Of a stretch of 13,533 nucleotides of DNA, positions 7,370 through 13,533 are shown piece by piece. Numbering within the stretch: the stretch's first letter is position 1; every line of letters begins with the position of its first letter. Source of the DNA: an uncultured bacterium (lineage in GTDB: Bacteria > Verrucomicrobiota > Kiritimatiellia > RFP12 > UBA1067); NCBI GenBank assembly GCA_902779075.1, contig CACZAK010000162.1, positions 1 to 13,533 of the forward strand, read 5' to 3'. A model generated the notes under the pieces. It was given only the letters and a program-made list of their open reading frames with translations. It ran no database searches and was not told where the DNA came from. The translations under genes and the position numbers were made by a program.

Positions 7370-8809
7370 ATGCTTGAGAATGAATTAAAAGAACTAGTTG
7401 CGATGATTCGTGGCAGAAAGTGTGAAGGACAAACGATAGAGGTTAAGAAGGCGGCAGTGGACTGCCCGACTAACCTTTATGATTCACTTTCATCATTTTC
7501 AAATCAGACAGAAGGAGGCGTGATAGTTTTCGGGCTTGATGAGAAAAAAGATTTTGAGATTGTTGGTGTATATGATCCGCAAGATTTACAACATAAAGTG
7601 ACGGAGCAGTGCCGAGAAATGGAACCACATGTTCGTGCGTTGTTCACTACTGCAGAGATTGATGGGAAGGTAATTGTTTCTGCGGAGATTCCTACTCAAG
7701 ATGTTGTGCACAGACCTGTGTATTATCGTGGTAAAGGGCGGTTAGGTGGATCGTATGTTCGAGTGGGGGATGCTGATGAACCGATGAGTGAATTTGAAAT
7801 CTATAGCTATGAGGCTTATCGAACGCACGAAAAAAGTGATCGGCGAATCATTGAAGATGCAGATTTGTCGCTTTGGGATGACGCTCTCCTAAGAGAGTAT
7901 GTGGCTGCAGTTAAGGCTGATAGGCCAAACTTGTCGACCTATTTGACGGATGCTGAGATTCCTGAGAAGATGGGTATCCTACGAGGGGGACATCCGTCAT
8001 TGACGGGGCTAATGGTGTTTTGTAGGTGCCCACAAGTGTACTTGCCTCAGTTGTGCGTAACTGCAGTTGTGGTTCCTGGTGAGAATGTGGGGACTGTAGA
8101 CGTGGATGGGGTTCGGTTTTCGGACAATCAAAAGATTACTGGGACTATTTCAGAGATGCTTGAGGGAACTATGGCGTTTGTGTCTCGTAACATAAAGCAC
8201 AGAGTGAGTTTGGACAGAGAGGGTAAACGCATTGACAAGTTGGAGTATCCGTTAAAAGCCATTCGTGAAGCAGTGCTAAATGCCCTTATCCATCGCGATT
8301 ACAGTACCTATTCTGAAAGTGTTCCGGTACGTGTCGAGATTTATTCAGACCGACTTGTTGTGGCCAATAATGGTGGCCTATACGGTGCGGTGCCGCTTTC
8401 AGCGCTGGGACGAATGAATATTGGGAAGCGTAATGCGTTCCTCGTGGATACATTGGAAGCTCTTCACAAGACAGAAAACAGGAATTCGGGCATTGCGACC
8501 ATGCAGGCGGAGTGTCGTTTAAGTGGGATTCCCGATCCATTGTTCTGTGAGGTGCATGGAGAATTTAGAGTCGTTTTTAGAAATTGCATGCCTGCTGACA
8601 AGGTCGTGTATGACAGGTCCCGCTCAGACGAGACAATTCTCGCGTATTGTGAGATACCCCGTACGCGAGAGGAACTAGCGGCATTTACAGGCTTAAATCA
8701 AGTCTATGTAATGTCTACACTTGTACGTCCGTTGCTTATTAGTCGTAAACTTTTACGAACAGATCCGCAGAGCCCGAAGAGTCCGTTCCAGCGCTTTGTC
8801 CGAGCCTAG
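7370..8809 (+). CDS. AlbA_2 (Schlafen-like) and HATPase_c_4 protein, putative regulator
   Basis: The product has 479 residues. Residues about 10-135 match the AlbA_2/Schlafen-type domain (EVKKAAVDCPTNLYDSLSSFSNQTEGGVIVFGL), thought to bind nucleic acid. Residues about 290-390 carry a GHKL-type ATP-binding module of the HATPase_c_4 kind: EAVLNALIHRDYS, the segment VEIYSDRLVVANNGGL, and NRNSGIATM. A C-terminal winged helix (about 415-475) begins near ILAYCEIPRTREELAAFTG. Such proteins are annotated as transcriptional regulators or RecG-like and are often mobile; the true role is unsettled. Base composition differs sharply: 7441-7500 is 45% G+C by count against 72% at 9061-9120 in mtnA. That points to horizontal acquisition. 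It has its own promoter and an operator-like array upstream. Confidence 0.88.
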   Translation: MLENELKELVAMIRGRKCEGQTIEVKKAAVDCPTNLYDSLSSFSNQTEGGVIVFGLDEKKDFEIVGVYDPQDLQHKVTEQCREMEPHVRALFTTAEIDGKVIVSAEIPTQDVVHRPVYYRGKGRLGGSYVRVGDADEPMSEFEIYSYEAYRTHEKSDRRIIEDADLSLWDDALLREYVAAVKADRPNLSTYLTDAEIPEKMGILRGGHPSLTGLMVFCRCPQVYLPQLCVTAVVVPGENVGTVDVDGVRFSDNQKITGTISEMLEGTMAFVSRNIKHRVSLDREGKRIDKLEYPLKAIREAVLNALIHRDYSTYSESVPVRVEIYSDRLVVANNGGLYGAVPLSALGRMNIGKRNAFLVDTLEALHKTENRNSGIATMQAECRLSGIPDPLFCEVHGEFRVVFRNCMPADKVVYDRSRSDETILAYCEIPRTREELAAFTGLNQVYVMSTLVRPLLISRKLLRTDPQSPKSPFQRFVRA

Positions 8810-8907
8810 CTTTGGTATTGGGGAACTGGGATCGTCGTGAAAGAGAGTTTTACCTCAATAGCGATACGCGCCTGTCGCGGCCATGTTGTAATGTAAAAAG
8901 AAGGAGG
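8810..8907 (+). promoter_or_regulatory. Leader of mtnA: strong Shine-Dalgarno, weak -10 candidate
   Basis: AAGGAGG (8901-8907) lies four bases before the ATG at 8912 and fixes the mtnA start. TG-T-TGTAAT (8884-8892) is a possible extended -10, but no convincing -35 is present. Nothing else, such as a riboswitch or terminator, could be recognised between the AlbA_2 gene and mtnA. Confidence 0.45.
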
Positions 8908-8911
8908 TTTC

Positions 8912-9898
8912 ATGAAAGTAAAAGTCACAAGTGGCGTGCAGGACATCCGCGCCGTATGGTTTGAGGACGGACGGCTTAAGCTGATCGACCAGCGGAAGTT
9001 GCCGTTGTCTCTGGAAATTGTCGAGACGGCAGACTGGCGGTGTGCCGTCGAGATGATCCGCGACATGACCGTACGCGGCGCGCCGGCCATCGGCATCACG
9101 GCCGCATACGCGATGGCCCTGGCTGTCCGCGCGGGCGAGGAACCGAAGGCTGCCGCCCTGTGCGTGAAGGCCGCGCGGCCCACTGCATACGACTTGTTCT
9201 ACGCCGTCGACCGGATTGTCGACGCATTTGCGACAGGCGAAGACGTTCTCCGCGCGGCTGACGCCTACGCGGAGGAGATCGTTGGAAAGTGTTTGGCAAT
9301 AGGCCGCCACGGCGCTTCGCTAATCGCCGACGGGATGAAGGTCATGACGCACTGCAACGCGGGCGCGCTCGCGACGGGCGACTGGGGCACGGCCCTTGCG
9401 CCGATGCGCGTGGCACACGCGGAGGGACGCCGGTTCTTCGTCTACGTTTCCGAGACGCGTCCGCGTCTGCAGGGAATGCAGCTGACCGCTTGGGAGCTTT
9501 TGCAGGAGGGCATAGAACACGCCATAATCCCCGATTCCGCCTCGGCTAGCTACATGAGGGATGGCGTGGGGCTCGTCATTACGGGCGCGGACCGCATTGC
9601 CGCCAACGGAGATTTCGCGAACAAGATCGGCACGCTGGACAAGGCCATCCTTGCCCGCCATTTCGGGATACCGTTCTATGTGGCGGCACCCATCTCGACG
9701 TTCGACCCCAATGCGGCCGATGGCAGCGCCATTCCCATCGAAAGCCGCGCGGAGGAAGAGATGACTTGCCTGGGCGGACAGCGTCTGGCCCCGTTGGGCT
9801 CGCGGGCGCTCAACCCTGCGTTCGACGTGACGCCTGGTTCGCTCGTGACCGGCTTCATTACCGAGTCCGGCATCATCCCGCCAGGAAGGCAATTCTAA
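8912..9898 (+). CDS. mtnA: S-methyl-5-thioribose-1-phosphate isomerase
   Basis: The 328-residue enzyme converts 5-methylthioribose-1-phosphate to 5-methylthioribulose-1-phosphate in the methionine salvage pathway. It belongs to the eIF2B-alpha/MtnA fold family. Visible motifs: MTVRGAPAIGITAAYAMAL, THCNAGALAT with the catalytic Cys at residue 148, ETRPRLQGMQLTAWEL, GADRIAANGDFANKIGT with the catalytic Asp at 227, and the C-terminal NPAFDVTPGSLVTGFITE. Cys and Asp correspond to the established pair of the family. No other salvage gene (mtnK, mtnB, mtnN) is nearby, so it is an orphan of its pathway here. Its composition is that of the host chromosome, unlike both flanking genes. Confidence 0.95.
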   Translation: MKVKVTSGVQDIRAVWFEDGRLKLIDQRKLPLSLEIVETADWRCAVEMIRDMTVRGAPAIGITAAYAMALAVRAGEEPKAAALCVKAARPTAYDLFYAVDRIVDAFATGEDVLRAADAYAEEIVGKCLAIGRHGASLIADGMKVMTHCNAGALATGDWGTALAPMRVAHAEGRRFFVYVSETRPRLQGMQLTAWELLQEGIEHAIIPDSASASYMRDGVGLVITGADRIAANGDFANKIGTLDKAILARHFGIPFYVAAPISTFDPNAADGSAIPIESRAEEEMTCLGGQRLAPLGSRALNPAFDVTPGSLVTGFITESGIIPPGRQF

Positions 9899-9934
9899 GT
9901 CATCCCACAAAAATAACTTGAACACTCCATCGAG

Positions 9935-9995
9935 TATTGTTCACAAATCTCAATTGCCACAATTGTTCACAAATCACAAATGGCAAAGGGTCGTC
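9935..9995. repeat. 61-bp direct repeat, left copy
   Basis: This segment matches 11579-11639 at 57 of 61 positions in the same orientation, and the match stops sharply on both sides. It is itself made of two similar 26-bp units in tandem (9936-9961 and 9962-9987, 22/26 identical), each starting ATTGTTCACAAATC. The core TTGTTCACAA has TTGT/ACAA arms. It lies between the ends of mtnA and the convergent ATPase gene. Confidence 0.9.
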
Positions 9996-10004
9996 GCACA
10001 TCTC

Positions 10005-11420
10005 CTATTCTGCGAAAAGGTCGTCAAGGGTCACTTCGGACTGGACTTGATTTGCGTAGGCGTTGCGGACAAGGCCGGCGGATGTCACCATTGTCAGGTG
10101 GACGGCCTTTCGTGTCTTACTGACGGCGCGGAACACCTCGATTTTTTCTTCAAGGTTCTCAAGCGCGTCTTTTTCCAGTAGATACCGCCCCTTGGCATAT
10201 TTCATCTCGCAAACGTTGATTACATTGTCGGCCCGGTCGAGAAGAAGGTCGATTTGCGCGCCATGAGGGTAAGTTTCATCTGCACTGTGCCTCCATGCGT
10301 AGATTTCCGTGTGCACGCCTACAATACCGAGAGCCTTTCGTATTTGGCCGGAATGCTGAAGGCAGAGCCGTTCAAAGGCAAGTCCACGCCATGCAGACTG
10401 TTGCGGCGACGAAATTGTGTCCGTCCAGAAGTTCACGTCCGTCGTTGTTCCGTCGAGGAATCTGAAGTGGAACAGCGTGAAGTTGTCGATCAGCTGGTAT
10501 GTTCTGTTCCGCTTCGTTTTGCCGTAAAACCTGTAGCTTCGAACAAACCCACTTTCGGAGAGAGTGTCAAGCGCGTCCGAAAGCTGCCCGGATTTCGTTA
10601 TTCCAGTCGCATCGGCAATTTCAGTCCTTGTCATTCCGATTTTCTTCTTGGCGAGGACGCCTACGATCTTCATGTAGATGGGGGCGTTATTGAAAAGCGA
10701 AGAGTAAAGTTCAGTGAATTCATTTTTGAGAGGGGCGCTTTCGGAAAAGAATATCCGGTTGAAATTCTGCGCGAGGCTATAGCCCCTGACAAGATGTCGC
10801 CAATAGTATGGTATCCCGCCGATGGCCATGTAGCACTCGGCAATGTCCTTGCGCGTCATCTCAATGCCGCGTTCCCTTACGTATAATTCGCACTCCCGTA
10901 AAGTAAAGGGCCGAAGCAACATCCTTGCCGTGACTCGATTGTGGAGACCGCCTCTGTTGCGGAACAACTTCTTGACCATCCATGAGGATGCCGAGCCGCA
11001 CACGATGAAGAGAATGTCCTTTCGCGCCGATGCCCATTCGTTCCAGAACGCTTCAAGCGCCATGAGAAAATCGGAGCGCAGGGTGTCAAGCCAGGGCAGT
11101 TCGTCGATGAAGATTATTTTTTTGCCCGTAGGCTTGTCGCCAATGGTTTTGCGGAGCATGTCAAACGCCTTGAACCAGCTGGTCGGGCAGCGTTTTTCCG
11201 TACACCCCGAATCTTTGAGGGATTTGAAGAAATGCGAGAGCTGTTGCCTCTTTGTCGCATTTGGAAGTCCAGTATGTAAAAAGGAAAAATTCCCGTCAAA
11301 CGTTTCGCGGATAAGATAGGTCTTGCCCACGCGTCGCCGTCCGTATACGGCAACAAACTCAGATTCTTTTGACTCGAAAAGCCGATTCAGTTCTTCAGTT
11401 TCAGAGATTCGTCCAATCAT
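10005..11420 (-). CDS. Archaeal-type ATPase with DUF234 (PD-(D/E)XK-like) C-terminal domain
   Basis: The product has 471 residues. The N-terminal P-loop ATPase has Walker A GRRRVGKT at 27-34 and Walker B IIFIDE at 102-107 followed by LPWL, typical of the ATPase_2 (archaeal ATPase) family. VCGSASSWM follows as a sensor-like strand. A winged-helix segment (about 270-315, TRTEIADATGITKSGQLSDALDTL) links to the DUF234 region. There QIDLLL with D391 and CEMKY with E405 and K407 form a PD-(D/E)XK nuclease-like signature. Function is unknown; the family is widespread in archaea and gut bacteria and is often associated with mobility. The ATG at 11420 is preferred over a TTG at 11444 because AGGAGAG lies six bases before it. 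The gene sits alone between 61-bp direct repeats and runs against mtnA and away from dnaE. Confidence 0.9.
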   Translation of the reverse strand: MIGRISETEELNRLFESKESEFVAVYGRRRVGKTYLIRETFDGNFSFLHTGLPNATKRQQLSHFFKSLKDSGCTEKRCPTSWFKAFDMLRKTIGDKPTGKKIIFIDELPWLDTLRSDFLMALEAFWNEWASARKDILFIVCGSASSWMVKKLFRNRGGLHNRVTARMLLRPFTLRECELYVRERGIEMTRKDIAECYMAIGGIPYYWRHLVRGYSLAQNFNRIFFSESAPLKNEFTELYSSLFNNAPIYMKIVGVLAKKKIGMTRTEIADATGITKSGQLSDALDTLSESGFVRSYRFYGKTKRNRTYQLIDNFTLFHFRFLDGTTTDVNFWTDTISSPQQSAWRGLAFERLCLQHSGQIRKALGIVGVHTEIYAWRHSADETYPHGAQIDLLLDRADNVINVCEMKYAKGRYLLEKDALENLEEKIEVFRAVSKTRKAVHLTMVTSAGLVRNAYANQVQSEVTLDDLFAE

Positions 11421-11426
11421 TGATTT

Positions 11427-11484
11427 CTCTCCTATAGCGGCCAAGGATGGGATTAGTATAGCAAATACATCGTGATAAGGTCAA
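11427..11484 (-). promoter_or_regulatory. Strong promoter and Shine-Dalgarno of the ATPase gene
   Basis: On the minus strand TTGACC (11484-11479), an 18-bp spacer and TATACT (11460-11455), with TG one base upstream of the -10, form a near-consensus extended promoter. AGGAGAG (11433-11427) lies six bases before the ATG at 11420. The leader is about 28 nt. The long inverted repeat begins about 18-20 bp upstream of the -35. Confidence 0.7.
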
Positions 11485-11501
11485 GGTTAGAACAGAAATT
11501 G

Positions 11502-11554
11502 CTTGAGAGATTACTTTATCTATAATTTTATCAGAGATAAAGTAACCTCTCAGG
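11502..11554. repeat. Long inverted repeat upstream of the ATPase gene
   Basis: GAGAGATTACTTTATCT (11505-11521) and AGATAAAGTAACCTCTC (11535-11551) are inverted copies with one mismatch in 17. The pairing extends outward by T-A, a T-G wobble and C-G, around a 13-nt AT-rich centre. There is no U-tract and it is upstream of both flanking genes, so it is not a simple terminator. It may be an operator, a DNA cruciform or hairpin recognised by a recombinase, or a relic of a small inverted-repeat element. Confidence 0.75.
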
Positions 11555-11578
11555 AATGTAAATGAGGATAAGCCTTGA

Positions 11579-11639
11579 TATTGTTCACAAATATCAATAG
11601 CCATAATTGTTCACAAATCACAAATGGCAAATGGTCGTC
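11579..11639. repeat. 61-bp direct repeat, right copy
   Basis: Second copy of the repeat at 9935-9995, differing at four positions. It again holds two tandem 26-bp units starting ATTGTTCACAAAT and ends in GGTCGTC. It stops 22 bp before the extended -10 element of dnaE, so it forms the upstream region of the dnaE promoter. Confidence 0.9.
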
Positions 11640-11660
11640 CGCCACGGGCACGGCAAGATA

Positions 11661-11669
11661 TGGTATACT
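11661..11669 (+). promoter_or_regulatory. Extended -10 promoter of dnaE (leaderless)
   Basis: TGG-TATACT is an extended -10 element ending seven bases before the dnaE ATG at 11677. No good -35 is found at 16-18 bp and no Shine-Dalgarno lies before the ATG. The geometry equals that of dinB and the response regulator, so the mRNA is expected to start at the ATG. Confidence 0.55.
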
Positions 11670-11676
11670 GTGCGCC

Positions 11677-13533
11677 ATGCAGAACGAAGGAGCAAAGTTT
11701 GTCCATCTACACGTCCATACCACCTATTCCCTGTTGGACGGGCAGTGCGGCATCAAACCGCTCGTGCGGCGCGCGCGCGAGTGGGGCATGCCCGCGCTGG
11801 CGGTCACCGACCACGGCAACCTCTTCGCCCTGAAGGCGTTCTACGACGAGTGCCGCTCGAAGAAGGGCTACGGCGACCTGCCGCCCATCAAGCCCATCCT
11901 CGGCTGCGAGGCGTACGTCACCTCGTCGGGCGACTACACGACGCGCGACAAGAACGAGCGCCGCCACCACCTGATCCTCCTCGCGAAGAACCTCACCGGC
12001 TACCACAACCTCGTTCGCCTCATCTCCGAGGCCCACATCCACGGCTTCTACTACAACGCGCGCATCGACCACAACCTGCTCGAAAAGTACCATGAGGGTT
12101 TGATCTGCTCCTCCGCCTGCATCGCGGGCGAGGTTTCGCGTGCCATCGACGCAGACCGCATGGACGAGGCGGAGCGCGTCGCGAAGTGGTACAAGGACCT
12201 CTTCGGGGACGACTACTACCTGGAGGTGATGCTCCACAACTCCACGAAGACGAACATCCCCGGCTCGGCGATCGACGACCACCGGCCTATACGCGCGCCA
12301 GACCGCCATCGTGAAGGGCATGCTCGAGCTGGGGAAGAAACTCGACATCAAGGTCGTCGCCACGAACGACGTCCACTTCCTCGACGCGGCCGACGACGAC
12401 TCGCACGACGTGCTGCTCTGCCTTTCCACGCAGAAGAAGCTCTCCGAGGAGGACCGCCTCATCTACACGGGACAGGAGTGGTTCAAGACGGCGGACGAGA
12501 TGTCCGCGCTCTTCCCCGAAAACCCCGAGTTCCTCGCGCACACGCTGGAGATCGCGGAAAAGGTGGAGTCGTACGAGCTCGACTCGAAGCCCATCATGCC
12601 GAAGTTCCCCATCCCCGCCGAGTTCGGCAGCGAGGAGGACGCGAAGTACGACGCGTTCGAGGACCCCGCGCAGAAGCGCATCCAGTTCGAGGCCGACTAC
12701 CTCGACCACCTCGTGTGGGAGGGCGCGAAGCGGCGCTGGCCGGGCGACGAGCTGACGGACGAGAAGAAGGAGCGCGTGCAGTTCGAGCTGGACACGATCC
12801 GCAAGATGGGCTTCCCCGGCTACTTCCTCATCGTACACGACTACATCAAGGCCGCACGCGACATGGGCGTGTGGGTGGGGCCGGGACGCGGTTCCGCCGC
12901 CGGTGCGGCCGTCGCCTACGCGCTCGGCATCACGAACGTGGACCCGCTTAAGTTCGACCTCCTGTTCGAACGTTTCCTCAACCCCGACCGCATCTCCATG
13001 CCGGATATCGACGTGGACTTCGACGACGCGGGACGCGGCAAGGTGCTGGAGTACGTCACGCAGAAGTACGGACAGGACCACGTGGCGCACATCGTCACGT
13101 TCGGACAGATGGCCGCGAAGAGCGCGATCAAGGACGTCGGGCGCGTGATGGAGTATCCGCTTGCGGACACGAACAAGCTCGCCGGCCTCGTGCCGGACAC
13201 GCCGAAAATCACCTTCAAGGGCGCGATGAGCGCCACCGACAAGAACGGCCAGCCGAACAAGGACTACTCGCCCGAGCTCGTCGCCGCCTTCAACTCGCCC
13301 GACCCGACGGTCCACGTGTTGATGGAGCGCGCCGCGCGTCTGGAGGGTTCCATCCGCCAGCCGGGCGTACACGCCTGCGGCGTGATCATCTCGCGCGACC
13401 CGCTCATCGACACGCTTCCCGTGATGCCCACGGAGAACGAGTCGCTCCTCACCACGCAGTACGACGGACACTTCGTGGAGCCGGTGGGCCTTCTCAAGAT
13501 GGACTTCCTCGGCCTCAAGACGCTGACGGTCGA
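11677..13533 (+). CDS. dnaE: DNA polymerase III alpha subunit (DnaE), partial, with apparent frameshift
   Basis: This is the replicative polymerase. The window holds about 618 codons of a protein usually near 1150 residues; the rest lies beyond the right edge. The PHP domain has an intact metal set: H12-x-H14, D45-H46, E78, H97-H98 and the ICSSACIAGE loop, so it may have proofreading activity. After codon 201 (12279) the frame must advance by one base. The frame continuing from there reads GLYARQTAIVKGMLELGKK and runs open to the window end. It carries GPGRGSAAGA, PDIDVDFDD (13001-13027) and KMDFLGLKTL near 13500, the three regions supplying the catalytic aspartates. The unshifted frame runs as nonsense to 12951. 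Start ATG 11677 gives the normal N-terminus; open codons upstream are in the repeat and are not part of the gene. Intact downstream motifs favour a sequence error or recent indel over an old pseudogene. Confidence 0.9.
12277..12286 (+). other. Single-base insertion (frameshift) in dnaE
   Basis: The sequence GACCACCGGC reads Asp-His-Arg in the upstream frame. Dropping one C of the CC at 12279-12280 gives GAC-ACC-GGC, reading Asp-Thr-Gly, and restores DDTGLYARQ with the whole downstream polymerase frame. The fault is therefore a one-base C duplication. Confidence 0.8.

Larger units (their letters stand above)
9935..11639. mobile_element. Candidate repeat-bounded cassette carrying the ATPase/DUF234 gene
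   Basis: Two 61-bp direct repeats enclose exactly one complete gene with its own promoter and a long inverted repeat. Removing one repeat copy and the interior would place mtnA directly before dnaE. The gene is lower in GC (10621-10680 is 47% by count) than dnaE (58% at 12781-12840). This suggests an inserted unit. No transposase, integrase or short target duplication is seen, so insertion by homologous recombination between dispersed repeats, or by an unknown route, is equally possible. The boundaries are inferred from the repeats only. Confidence 0.4.

Noticed and set aside
8810..8911. SAM-type riboswitch before methionine-salvage gene mtnA
   Set aside because: The 102-bp gap is too short for a SAM riboswitch plus expression platform, and no paired helices or terminator stem were recognised.
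9935..9987. CRISPR array
   Set aside because: There are only two 26-bp units with no spacers between them, no further copies in series and no cas genes.
11421..11444. TTG start adding eight residues to the ATPase
   Set aside because: ATG 11420 has AGGAGAG at a six-base distance and gives the usual MIGR start of the family.
11575..11676. Longer DnaE N-terminus starting upstream in the repeat
   Set aside because: The extra codons are translated from the 61-bp repeat and the promoter. The normal DnaE start MQNEGAKFVHLHVH is at ATG 11677.
12270..12300. Programmed +1 ribosomal frameshift in dnaE
   Set aside because: There is no slippery heptamer, no in-frame stop or rare-codon pause and no Shine-Dalgarno-like stimulator at the switch point. 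A one-base C duplication explains it more simply.

Overview
The window is about 13.5 kb of a GC-rich bacterial chromosome. Housekeeping genes sit next to large secreted glycoside-hydrolase-type proteins, with two lower-GC accessory genes inserted among them. The gene content (a GH123/DUF4091-like protein, a GHL10-like protein, an orphan sigma-54 response regulator, a DUF234 ATPase and an AlbA_2 protein) fits a polysaccharide-degrading member of the Planctomycetes-Verrucomicrobia-Chlamydiae group, for example a gut Kiritimatiellota or Lentisphaerae lineage. That placement is inference from content; no marker here settles it.

Left block, minus strand (1-4264): dinB (DNA polymerase IV), then an NtrC-type sigma-54 response regulator, then a secreted GH123/DUF4091-like protein that runs off the left edge. 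The regulator's stop and the hydrolase's GTG start are one base apart, and the hydrolase's Shine-Dalgarno lies in the last codons of the regulator, so the two are probably translationally coupled. dinB and the regulator each have a sigma-70-type -10 box 6-7 nt before their ATG and no Shine-Dalgarno, which suggests leaderless mRNAs.

Central block, plus strand (4325-7213): a ribosomal and tRNA-modification operon in the order rpsP-rplS-trmD, without rimM between them. It is followed by a secreted GHL10-type protein whose start overlaps the trmD stop by 4 nt. A hairpin after it is a plausible terminator. A 123-bp divergent promoter region separates this operon from dinB.

Right block (7184-13533): an AT-rich spacer with 20-bp-phased CTAAAA repeats and a good promoter leads into an AlbA_2/HATPase_c_4 gene of low GC. 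Then comes GC-rich mtnA (methylthioribose-1-phosphate isomerase). Next is a minus-strand archaeal-type ATPase/DUF234 gene, bracketed by two 61-bp direct repeats (57/61 identical) and accompanied by a long inverted repeat next to its promoter. Last is the start of dnaE (DNA polymerase III alpha), which has an apparent +1-base frameshift near codon 201 and continues past the right edge.

The most interesting structures are the repeat-bounded ATPase cassette, the phased operator-like array upstream of the AlbA_2 gene, the repeated leaderless promoter geometry (dinB, regulator, dnaE) and the dnaE frameshift. No tRNA, rRNA or CRISPR was seen.
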